A stretch of DNA of 6,034 nt from an uncultured bacterium (GTDB taxonomy: Bacteria; Planctomycetota; Phycisphaerae; Phycisphaerales; UBA1924): positions 1 to 6,034 of the forward strand of contig CALKYH010000126.1 in assembly GCA_938003595.1 (NCBI GenBank), in the 5' to 3' direction. Under the pieces are notes generated by a model that was given only the letters and a program-made list of their open reading frames with translations, was not told where the DNA came from and did not search any database. Each line of letters opens with the position of its first letter. Position 1 is the stretch's first letter. Positions 1-6,034 of the stretch are shown one piece after another. A program made the translations under genes and the position numbers.

Positions 1-815
1 ATGCCGCCCTCGACCATGCGGGCGATGTTGTGGCACTTGCGGATGAGGTCGATCTCCGCGAAGCACACGCCGGTGGGCGCCTCGCGCCAGAGGGTGACGG
101 CCTCGCGCACCGCGTGCAGCGCCTGCTCGGGGTCGTCGGTGGCGAGCAGGCCCTGGATGTCGAACAGGCTGTCGCCCTCGATCGTCCGGGGCGTGAGCTG
201 GCGGACCAGCTCCGGCGTGATCGGCTCATCCCCCGCGGCGCTGGCGAGCTTGGCGATCTCGGAGTCGATGCGCCCGAAGTCCGCGCCGGTGCGCTCGACG
301 ATTGCCACCGCCGCGTCGGGCTCCAGCGTGACGCCGTGGCGCTTCTGGGCGCGGGTGACGGCCCAGCCCGCGGCCTTGGCGGGGGTCATGTCGGTCTCGC
401 ACTTGATCACCGCGCCCACGGCGGCGATGGCCTTGTCCAGCCCGCTGGCCTGCCACTTGTCCGCGCGCAGGACGAGCGTCGCCAGGTCGCTGGGCGACTC
501 GGCGTATCGGACCATGATGGGCCGGTTGTCGGCGTGGATGAGCTTGTCGGCGTTCTCGACGACGACGAGCTTGTGGCGCTGGAGCAGGTCGTAGGAGCGG
601 CACTCGTCCAGCACATCCGCGAGCGAGGCGCTGTCGCCCTCGAGCTTGACGGTGGAGAAGGCGTCCGCCCCGCCCATCTGCTTCTCGAGGGCCTCACGCG
701 CCTGGCGGAGGTACTCGGCCTGCATGAAGGCGTCGGGCCCGTGGAGGACCACGATGCGGGCCGTGCCCCAGTCGAGGCCCGATTTGCCGCCCTTGCTGGA
801 AGCGCCCTTGGCCAT
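1..815 (-). CDS. holA: DNA polymerase III subunit delta (HolA), C-terminus cut by window edge
   Basis: The minus-strand frame from the ATG at 815 down to base 3 is open for 271 codons and then leaves the window. The delta subunit family usually has about 330-350 residues, so roughly 70 C-terminal residues are missing. Delta opens the beta sliding clamp and, with delta-prime and tau/gamma, forms the clamp loader of the replicative polymerase. What I see: an N-terminal family signature near residues 22-36 (VVLHGPDAFMQAEYL, compare the usual GxDxFLxxE), a core strand near 77-92 (LLQRHKLVVVENADKL), then the helical region with a CETDMTP-type segment (139-145), a GRIDSEIAKLA helix (181-191) and SLFDIQGLLATDDPEQAL (216-233), typical of domains II/III. 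As expected for delta there is no Walker A motif. Residues 1-18 are a Gly/Ser/Lys-rich leader. No Shine-Dalgarno is visible before 815, but the start is supported by the family N-terminus. The gene is co-oriented with the H1-like gene upstream. Confidence 0.9.
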   Translation of the reverse strand, partial: MAKGASSKGGKSGLDWGTARIVVLHGPDAFMQAEYLRQAREALEKQMGGADAFSTVKLEGDSASLADVLDECRSYDLLQRHKLVVVENADKLIHADNRPIMVRYAESPSDLATLVLRADKWQASGLDKAIAAVGAVIKCETDMTPAKAAGWAVTRAQKRHGVTLEPDAAVAIVERTGADFGRIDSEIAKLASAAGDEPITPELVRQLTPRTIEGDSLFDIQGLLATDDPEQALHAVREAVTLWREAPTGVCFAEIDLIRKCHNIARMVEGG

Positions 816-844
816 GGCGGGAGGGTACCCGCGGCGCCCCCAAA

Positions 845-884
845 ACGCATAGACCGCGTCCATCCCTGGACGCGGTCTGTGCGT
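845..884 (-). terminator. 17-bp hairpin downstream of the H1-like gene, candidate terminator or leader structure
   Basis: Bases 845-861 pair with 868-884 around the 6-nt loop ATCCCT. Sixteen of 17 pairs are Watson-Crick; the exception is T850/G879. In the minus direction the hairpin comes about 70 nt after the H1-like stop and is followed by a short run of T (complement of 842-845) before a G-run. It therefore resembles a weak intrinsic terminator for the H1-like gene. Its foot lies only 29 bp from the holA start, which leaves little room for a separate holA promoter, so it could instead be a processing or attenuation element. The T/G mismatch is a wobble pair only in plus-strand RNA and becomes A/C in minus-strand RNA. 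Confidence 0.6.
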
Positions 885-956
885 GGAATCGACACGTTCG
901 TGTCGCCCGGCCCCATTCCCGGAGGAATGTGGCTCGGGCAATGGTTCGGGTGGGCC

Positions 957-1484
957 TCAGGCGGCCTTGCGGTACGAGTTCCAGCGCTTGGTGGAGCCGG
1001 AGCCGACGAGCCGCAGGCTCTTGCCGGAGGTGGAGCGCTTGGCCTTGCCCTTGACGGTCTTGCGGGCCTTGGAGGCGGGGCGCTTCTTGGCCTTGAAGGT
1101 CTTGTTCTTGGCGGTCTTGCGGGCGGAGGTCTTGCCCTTGACGGTCTTGCGCTTGGTGGCCTTGCGGGTCGCCTTGCGCGGGCTGGTCTTGCCCTTGGCG
1201 GTCTTGCGCTTCGAGGTCTTGCGGGCGGTGGACTTGCCCTTGACCGTCTTGCGCTTGGTGGCCTTGCGAGCGCCGGACTTGTTCTTGATGGTCTTGCGCT
1301 TCGCGGGCTTGCGGGTCGCCTTGCGGGCGGTGGTCTTGCCCTTGGCCTTGCGGGCCGTCGTGCGCTTGGCCTTGGTCGCCGTACGCTTCTTGGCCACCGT
1401 CTTGCGCTTGGTGGTTCGTCGCGTGGCCTTCCGCTTGGTGGTCGAGGCACGGCGGGAGGGCTTGCGAGTGGTCTTGCTCGGCAT
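957..1484 (-). CDS. Histone H1-like, Lys/Arg/Thr-rich nucleoid protein
   Basis: This predicted 175-residue protein ends at a TGA (957-959). By my count about 43% of residues are Lys or Arg (76 of 175), with no Asp or Glu; most of the rest are Thr, Ala, Ser and Gly. Residues 1 to about 150 are degenerate units of 15-19 residues built on ARKATKRKTVKGKT-like blocks, for example near 72-86, 87-102, 103-120 and 121-139. This resembles the C-terminal tail of eukaryotic H1 and bacterial H1-like proteins such as chlamydial Hc1/Hc2 and AlgP. Such proteins bind and condense DNA without a folded core, so a nucleoid role is inferred. The tail, about 156-175, is different: it holds a LRLVGSGS segment and the only Trp and Tyr (KRWNSYRKAA). 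I chose the start at 1484 because AAGGAG lies 9 nt upstream; the frame stays open to 1619, but the extra residues lack this composition. Exact family unknown. Confidence 0.85.
   Translation of the reverse strand: MPSKTTRKPSRRASTTKRKATRRTTKRKTVAKKRTATKAKRTTARKAKGKTTARKATRKPAKRKTIKNKSGARKATKRKTVKGKSTARKTSKRKTAKGKTSPRKATRKATKRKTVKGKTSARKTAKNKTFKAKKRPASKARKTVKGKAKRSTSGKSLRLVGSGSTKRWNSYRKAA
1119..1268 (-). repeat. Internal DNA repeat within the H1-like gene
   Basis: Bases 1119-1166 and 1221-1268 are copies of a 48-bp unit, 102 bp (34 codons) apart, differing at three positions by my alignment. They encode the near-identical blocks RKATKRKTVKGKTSAR (107-122) and RKATKRKTVKGKSTAR (73-88). A third, more diverged unit lies between them. 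This suggests growth of the gene by in-frame duplication, and the array should be prone to length change. Confidence 0.8.
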
Positions 1485-1493
1485 GATCAACTG

Positions 1494-1499
1494 CTCCTT
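1494..1499 (-). promoter_or_regulatory. Shine-Dalgarno of the H1-like gene (decides the start)
   Basis: The complement of 1494-1499 reads AAGGAG, with 9 nt to the ATG at 1484. It is the strongest ribosome binding site in the window and rules against upstream in-frame starts at 1553 and 1619. Confidence 0.85.
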
Positions 1500-1554
1500 G
1501 ACGGGAATCGGTGGCCGGGGCGTTGCGTCGCCCGCTGCGGCCTGGTGGTCCATT

Positions 1555-1575
1555 GGCCCCGTCCCGTCCGGGGCC
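1555..1575 (-). other. GC-rich hairpin in the presumed leader of the H1-like gene
   Basis: GGCCCCG (1555-1561) pairs perfectly with CGGGGCC (1569-1575) around a 7-nt loop. It lies about 70 nt upstream of the H1-like start, so it would sit in the 5' leader if transcription begins further upstream. I could not place a convincing promoter for this gene, so the transcript start is unknown. In DNA of this GC content a 7-bp stem may be chance. Confidence 0.35.
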
Positions 1576-1643
1576 TGGGCGTGGATAACGCCCTGTGACC
1601 TTGCGAATCGACGCAACACCGCCCCGGGATAAGTGGCCGTCGC

Positions 1644-1705
1644 AAAAAGTCGAAAAATCCCGCGCCGTCCGCGCGGCCGGAGCCGTCCGCGACGAGGTCT
1701 ATACT
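1644..1705 (+). promoter_or_regulatory. Candidate promoter region of the DAHP synthase gene (A-tracts plus TATACT box)
   Basis: TATACT (1700-1705) matches five of six bases of the sigma70 -10 consensus and would place transcription start near 1712, giving a leader of about 50 nt. No good -35 is present 16-18 bp upstream (that stretch is CCGGAG-like). Two AAAAA tracts begin at 1644 and 1653, about one helical turn apart and stand out in this GC-rich spacer. They may act as an UP-like or bent element, though they lie slightly further upstream than usual. The same spacer must also serve the divergent H1-like gene. Confidence 0.45.
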
Positions 1706-1764
1706 CGCCCCCTCATCCGCCCAGAGCGCCCGCCGAGCTCCACCGGAAACACCCCGGAATCCCC

Positions 1765-3159
<1,395 letters not shown>

Positions 3160-3442
3160 GGCCTGTGTTCATTCGCGTCTCGCGATCGCGCGGGGCGAAG
3201 TCCGCGAGCGTGCCAAGCAACGGTCACGGGCACGATCGATCCGACGCCCCATAATCCCTGAGTCCTCGTGGATTCCCCCGCGCAGAAACTGCGAATCCAG
3301 CCCGGGGCGGGAACATCGCGCTCTCGCATCGTCAAGTCCGACTATTCCCGGGCCGATGGGTTGAGGCACGACCGGAAACCGGCGCCGACGCGTCCGGGTC
3401 CGGCAGGTGGGGGCCTCGCCGCCCCAGATCGGAGCCAGCCCA
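3160..3442. other. Non-coding gap between the DAHP synthase and PilZ genes
   Basis: I see no supportable gene in these 283 bases. Two possible RNA structures lie here. CGTGCC (3209-3214) pairs with GGCACG (3229-3234) around a 14-nt loop. Further on, TGGATT (3269-3274) plus CGCAG (3281-3285) pair with CTGCG plus AATCCA (3289-3299), with a 6-nt bulge and an AAA loop. Neither is followed by a T-run, so neither is a clear intrinsic terminator. CATAAT (3250-3255) could be a -10 box for the PilZ gene but has no good -35. Confidence 0.4.
3431..3434 (+). promoter_or_regulatory. Shine-Dalgarno of the PilZ gene (decides the start)
   Basis: GGAG at 3431-3434 sits 8 nt before the ATG at 3443. It favours that ATG over the in-frame GTG at 3407, which would add 12 residues with no family support. 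Confidence 0.6.
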
Positions 3443-3784
3443 ATGCTCGGACTCACGCCAAGCTCTTCGGAATCCAACGCCTCGACGCCCGCCTCGCTGC
3501 CGTTCGATCGTCGGCGCGCCGGGCGCGAGCCCGCGTCGGGCACCATGCAGGCCGTGCTCGCCAACGGGCGCCAGATGCCCTGGGTCATGCGCCTGGGCCT
3601 GATCAACGCCAGCCACGGCGGGCTCTGCGTCGCCACCGATGCCCCGATCGAGGCCGGCTCGCGTCTGAGCCTGCGCGTCGACCCCGTGCACGGCAACTGG
3701 ACGACCGGCACCGTCGTCCGCTGCGAGCCCCTGGGCGACGGCTACTCGGTCGGCATCCGCTACGAGGCGCGTCGCGCGGCCTGA
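3443..3784 (+). CDS. Single-domain PilZ protein, probable c-di-GMP receptor
   Basis: This 113-residue protein has no signal peptide or membrane segment. A Ser/Thr/Pro-rich N-terminus of about 20 residues precedes one PilZ domain. The two parts of the c-di-GMP binding signature are present: the RxxxR motif within FDRRRAGREP (Arg24 and Arg28), and the [D/N]xSxxG motif as NASHGG (Asn55, Ser57, Gly60). The remaining pattern of beta strands, LRLSLRVD-like at about 74-80, GTVVRCEPLGDGYSVGIRYE at about 89-108, fits the PilZ barrel. Stand-alone PilZ proteins act as adaptors that change behaviour such as motility, adhesion or exopolysaccharide output when c-di-GMP rises; the target here cannot be inferred because no partner gene is adjacent. 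The stop is 13 bp from the convergent radA stop. Planctomycetes often carry several such small PilZ proteins, so the specific role is open. Confidence 0.88.
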   Translation: MLGLTPSSSESNASTPASLPFDRRRAGREPASGTMQAVLANGRQMPWVMRLGLINASHGGLCVATDAPIEAGSRLSLRVDPVHGNWTTGTVVRCEPLGDGYSVGIRYEARRAA

Positions 3785-3804
3785 TCGCCGGGCTCGCTCA
3801 GGCC
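3778..3804. terminator. Inverted repeat spanning the convergent PilZ and radA stop codons
   Basis: GGCCTGA (3778-3784) and TCAGGCC (3798-3804) are perfect inverted copies around a 13-nt centre, and each contains one of the facing TGA stops. The element could be a shared bidirectional terminator. There is no T-run on either side, and both proteins end in Ala-stop (GCC TGA), which alone creates six of the seven pairs, so this may be coincidence. Confidence 0.3.
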
Positions 3805-5246
3805 AACTGGTCGATCGCCTCGCCGATCGTCCCCACGCTCACCAGCTCCATGCCCTTCGGCGCCCGCAGGCCCTTGGCCTTCGGCGCGATCGCCGTTGTG
3901 TAGCCCAGGCGCGCCGCCTCGCGCAGGCGCTGCTCCAGGTTCGACACCGGGCGCACCTCTCCACCCAGGCCCACCTCGCCGATCGCCACCGTCGTTCGCG
4001 GCAACGAGCGCTTCAGGTGCGACCCCGCGATGGCCAGCGCCAGCGCCAGGTCCGCCGCGGGCTCGCCGACCTTCACGCCGCCCACCGCCGAGGCGAACAC
4101 ATCCCGGTCCGCCAGGCGCAGCCCCGCGTGCTGCTCCAGCACGGCGATGAGCATCGCCAGTCGCCCGGCGTCCACGCCGCTGGCCTTGCGTTTCGCGGCG
4201 CCGAGGAACCCCGTCGCCGTCAGCGCCTGCATCTCCACCAGCAGACACCGCGTGCCCGACAGCGCCGAGACCACCACCGACCCCGGGCGCGCCGGGCCCG
4301 CCTCCGCCACCACGCCCGCGGCGTCGGGCAGCTCCCGCAGCCCGCGGTCGCTCATCTCGAACAGGCCGATCTCGAGCGTTGTCCCGTAACGGTTCTTCAC
4401 GGCGCGGATGACGCGGTGCGCGTGGTGGCGATCGCCCTCGAAGTACAGCACGCAGTCGACCAGGTGCTCGAGCAGGCGCGGGCCGGCGAGCGCCCCGTCC
4501 TTGGTGACATGGCCTACGAGCAGGATCGCCACGCCGCTGGCCTTGGCCAGGTACACCAGCTCGGTGCAGCAGCGGCGCAGCTGCGTGACGGAGCCGGGCG
4601 AGGCGTCCAGGTCGGCCTTGTAGATCATCTGGATGGAGTCGATCACCAGCACGCGGGGCATGATCCGGCGCGCCTGCTCGACGATCCGCGCGAGGTTGGT
4701 GTCGGCGAGGACGAACAGCTCCGGCGCGGGGTCGCCGCCGGCCAGGCGCGTGAAGCGCAGGCGCGTCTGCTCGGCGGATTCCTCGCTGGTGACATAGAGC
4801 GTGCGCACGCCCTTGCGCGCCAGCGCCGCGGCGCCCTGGAGCATGAGCGTGCTCTTGCCGATGCCCGGATCCCCGCCCACCAGCGCCGCGGACCCGGCCA
4901 CCACGCCGCCGCCGAGCACGCGGTCCAGCTCGCCGATGCCGGTCGAGAGCCGCGCCGGGGCGGGCTCGGAGGAGGGGCGATCGATCGGCTCGGCCTGCGG
5001 CGCCGCGCCGGAGATCGCCTCGATCAGCTCGCTCGCCACGCCGACGCCCGATCCTTCAACCGCCATCGCGCCCTGGGCCATCGTCCACGCCTGCGCGAGC
5101 CCGCGCTGCGGATCGGCGCCGGCGGAGGCCTCGACGCGCGTCTCCTCGAGCGCGTCCCAGGCGCCGCAGTCCGGGCACTTGCCCATCCAGCGCGACTGAA
5201 AGGCGCCGCACTGCCGGCAGACATAGGTGGTGCGGGGCTTGGCCAT
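3798..5246 (-). CDS. radA: DNA repair protein RadA (Sms)
   Basis: RadA is a RecA-related ATPase/helicase that processes recombination intermediates by driving branch migration with RecA, contributing to DNA repair in the cytoplasm. The 482-residue protein has all parts in order. A C4 zinc finger lies at the N-terminus (Cys10, Cys13, Cys24, Cys27). A linker at about 32-96 is Ala/Gly/Pro-rich and roughly 20 residues longer than in E. coli RadA (460 residues). The RecA-like core holds Walker A GDPGIGKST (125-133), the SEESAEQ segment (154-160), Walker B VLVIDSIQ (199-206), VGHVTKDG (244-251) and the RadA signature at 284-288. The C-terminal Lon-like domain includes VGGVKVGEPAADLA (388-401) and GEVGLGGEVRPV (423-434). 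The signature reads KNRYG instead of the usual KNRFG. The start at 5246 matches the family MAKxxxxYxC opening; an in-frame ATG at 5267 would add seven residues. No Shine-Dalgarno is seen before either. The gene diverges from the exported-protein gene. Confidence 0.97.
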   Translation of the reverse strand: MAKPRTTYVCRQCGAFQSRWMGKCPDCGAWDALEETRVEASAGADPQRGLAQAWTMAQGAMAVEGSGVGVASELIEAISGAAPQAEPIDRPSSEPAPARLSTGIGELDRVLGGGVVAGSAALVGGDPGIGKSTLMLQGAAALARKGVRTLYVTSEESAEQTRLRFTRLAGGDPAPELFVLADTNLARIVEQARRIMPRVLVIDSIQMIYKADLDASPGSVTQLRRCCTELVYLAKASGVAILLVGHVTKDGALAGPRLLEHLVDCVLYFEGDRHHAHRVIRAVKNRYGTTLEIGLFEMSDRGLRELPDAAGVVAEAGPARPGSVVVSALSGTRCLLVEMQALTATGFLGAAKRKASGVDAGRLAMLIAVLEQHAGLRLADRDVFASAVGGVKVGEPAADLALALAIAGSHLKRSLPRTTVAIGEVGLGGEVRPVSNLEQRLREAARLGYTTAIAPKAKGLRAPKGMELVSVGTIGEAIDQLA

Positions 5247-5276
5247 GGATCGAGGATACCGGGCCATGAGCGGGGT

Positions 5277-5325
5277 CGGCGCCGGAATCCGTGCGAAATC
5301 GTTGACCCCCGCGGCGCCGGGATTC
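5277..5325. repeat. Imperfect 14-bp direct repeat in the radA / exported-protein spacer
   Basis: CGGCGCCGGAATCC (5277-5290) and CGGCGCCGGGATTC (5312-5325) differ at two positions and are 35 bp apart. The second copy covers most of the spacer between the -35 and -10 boxes of the plus-strand promoter, the first lies just upstream of the -35. This placement would suit an operator pair, but no regulator is known and the repeated core is GC-rich. Confidence 0.35.
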
Positions 5326-5330
5326 ATACT
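5302..5330 (+). promoter_or_regulatory. Sigma70-type promoter of the exported-protein gene
   Basis: TTGACC (5302-5307) and CATACT (5325-5330) are separated by exactly 17 bp. They match five and four of six consensus bases. Transcription would start near 5337 and give a leader of about 39 nt to the ATG at 5376. Confidence 0.65.
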
Positions 5331-5363
5331 GGCTTGGAGAACCGAAGGCTCGACACGGGGGAC

Positions 5364-5368
5364 GGGAG
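5364..5368 (+). promoter_or_regulatory. Shine-Dalgarno of the exported-protein gene (decides the start)
   Basis: GGGAG at 5364-5368 lies 7 nt before the ATG at 5376 but only 1 nt before the in-frame ATG at 5370, so 5376 is the better start. Confidence 0.6.
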
Positions 5369-5375
5369 CATGTGC

Positions 5376-6034
5376 ATGCGCAACCTCGCTGGAATCATGG
5401 TGGCCGCGGCGGTTTCGTCGGCGGCCGGCGCGCAGACCTTCAACATCGAGTTCGGCTCGCCCGGCTCGGCGCCCGGCCCTTCGTACGGCGCGGCGGGGCT
5501 GGCGGGGGTCTGGAACTCGCACCAGACGATGCCGCTCGGCCAGCGGTTCCTGCTGGTGGACATCCACGGCCAGAGCGATGTCGCGATGATCTACAACATC
5601 GGCGGCACGGGCTCGATGGCCGCGGACAACCCCGGGACTGCCGGCGGCGACGAGGCCCTCCTCGACGACGCGATGACCAGCCTGAACAACCCGCTCGACA
5701 CCTGCATCTTCTTCGAGAACCTGATCAACGGCGACTACGAGATCCTCATGTACGCGGTCACCCCCGGCCAGCCCGCAGCCCAGAACCGCGTGAGCGCGGA
5801 CTTCGCCCCGCAGGGCCCGACCTGGATCGGCGGCGCCTGGCCCGGCCAGCATGTCGAGGGCGTCACCTTCGCGCGCTTCACCGTCACGACGACGAACGGT
5901 CGCCTGGGCATGCACTCGGGCCTGCCCAGCGGCAACATCCTCTCCGCGCTCAACGGCATCCAGATCCGGCGCATCCTCGACTGCCCCGGCGACGCCACCG
6001 ACGACTACCGCGTGGACTTCGGCGACCTGAACGA
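5376..6034 (+). CDS. Exported protein with C-terminal dockerin-like segment, function unknown, truncated by window edge
   Basis: The frame is open for 219 codons to the right edge. Residues 1-19 form a Sec signal peptide: MRN, a hydrophobic LAGIMVAAAV core, and a likely cleavage at AGA|Q after residue 19. The mature part (20 to about 201) is Gly/Asn/Thr-rich, probably beta-sandwich, with strands such as QRFLLVDIHG (56-65), YEILMYAVTP (121-130) and VEGVTFARFTVTTTNGRLGMHS (split by turns, 160-181). I recognise no enzyme motif in it. At 203-219 it enters a CPGD-Asp-rich stretch whose spacing D206, T208, D210, R212, D217 follows positions 1, 3, 5, 7 and 12 of a dockerin/EF-hand calcium loop. Secreted Phycisphaerae proteins commonly end in such a segment, which probably serves anchoring or sorting; only 20-40 residues should remain beyond the edge. 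Hence an envelope or extracellular location is likely. The gene has its own promoter and no co-oriented neighbour inside the window. Confidence 0.8.
   Translation, partial: MRNLAGIMVAAAVSSAAGAQTFNIEFGSPGSAPGPSYGAAGLAGVWNSHQTMPLGQRFLLVDIHGQSDVAMIYNIGGTGSMAADNPGTAGGDEALLDDAMTSLNNPLDTCIFFENLINGDYEILMYAVTPGQPAAQNRVSADFAPQGPTWIGGAWPGQHVEGVTFARFTVTTTNGRLGMHSGLPSGNILSALNGIQIRRILDCPGDATDDYRVDFGDLN

Noticed and set aside
407..1450. Minus-strand open frame of 347 codons, Pro/Arg/Ser-rich
   Set aside because: It is an out-of-frame reading of the H1-like gene and holA with shadow composition; the correct frames have clear homology features.
30..1598. Long plus-strand open frame (522 codons) opposite holA and the H1-like gene
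   Set aside because: Its Gly/Leu/Ala repeats are the antisense reading of the Lys/Arg/Thr repeats and of holA; long antisense frames are expected in GC-rich DNA and it has no family resemblance.
1485..1619. N-terminal extension of the H1-like protein to starts at 1553 or 1619
   Set aside because: A strong AAGGAG at 9 nt from the ATG at 1484 decides the start, and the extension does not share the basic composition.
1633..1764. N-terminal extension of DAHP synthase (GTG at 1633)
   Set aside because: The extra 44 residues are Arg/Pro-rich, overlap the likely promoter with TATACT and A-tracts, and are not part of the family.
3181..3190. CGCGATCGCG palindrome after the DAHP synthase gene
   Set aside because: It is a single copy with no partner site nearby; such palindromes are frequent in GC-rich DNA.
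3268..3903. Plus-strand open frame of 211 codons overlapping the PilZ gene and the radA end
   Set aside because: It is in a different frame from the PilZ domain, is Arg/Ala/Pro-rich and matches no family.
5247..5915. Minus-strand extension of radA by over 200 codons
   Set aside because: RadA begins at its zinc finger; the extension is the antisense of the exported-protein gene and its promoter.

Overview
The window is GC-rich bacterial DNA carrying five protein genes. The most likely source is a planctomycete of the class Phycisphaerae. The main clue is the last gene: a signal-peptide protein whose C-terminus enters a Cys-Pro-Gly-Asp then Asp-rich, dockerin-like segment (CPGDATDDYRVDFGDLN), a tail I associate with secreted proteins of Phycisphaerae. 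A lysine/arginine/threonine-rich H1-like histone and a class II DAHP synthase fit that placement. This is inference from sequence style; no search was run.

Layout from left to right: (1) holA, the DNA polymerase III delta subunit, on the minus strand and cut by the left edge (3..815 read, about 70 C-terminal residues missing); (2) a gap of about 140 bp with a strong 17-bp hairpin; (3) a 175-residue H1-like DNA-binding protein on the minus strand (957..1484), with a clear Shine-Dalgarno that fixes its start; (4) a divergent spacer (1485..1764) with two A-tracts, a TATACT box and a GC hairpin; (5) class II DAHP synthase on the plus strand (1765..3159), the entry enzyme of the shikimate pathway; (6) a 283-bp non-coding gap; (7) a single-domain PilZ protein on the plus strand (3443..3784), a probable c-di-GMP receptor; (8) radA on the minus strand (3798..5246), convergent with the PilZ gene with only 13 bp between the stops; (9) a divergent spacer with a good sigma70-type promoter; (10) an exported protein of unknown function on the plus strand (5376 to the right edge, truncated).

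The genes do not form one pathway. Loose groupings are DNA replication, packaging and repair (holA, the H1-like protein, radA), metabolism (DAHP synthase), signalling (PilZ) and secretion (last gene). The histone-like gene and holA are co-oriented, but a hairpin lies between them and reaches to within 29 bp of the holA start. I see no mobile element, CRISPR array, tRNA or rRNA, and no evidence for a novel multi-gene defence or biosynthetic system. The items most worth checking are the acid-free H1-like protein with its distinct C-terminal tail, the hairpin before holA, a Phe-to-Tyr change in the RadA signature motif, and repeated short motifs near gene starts.
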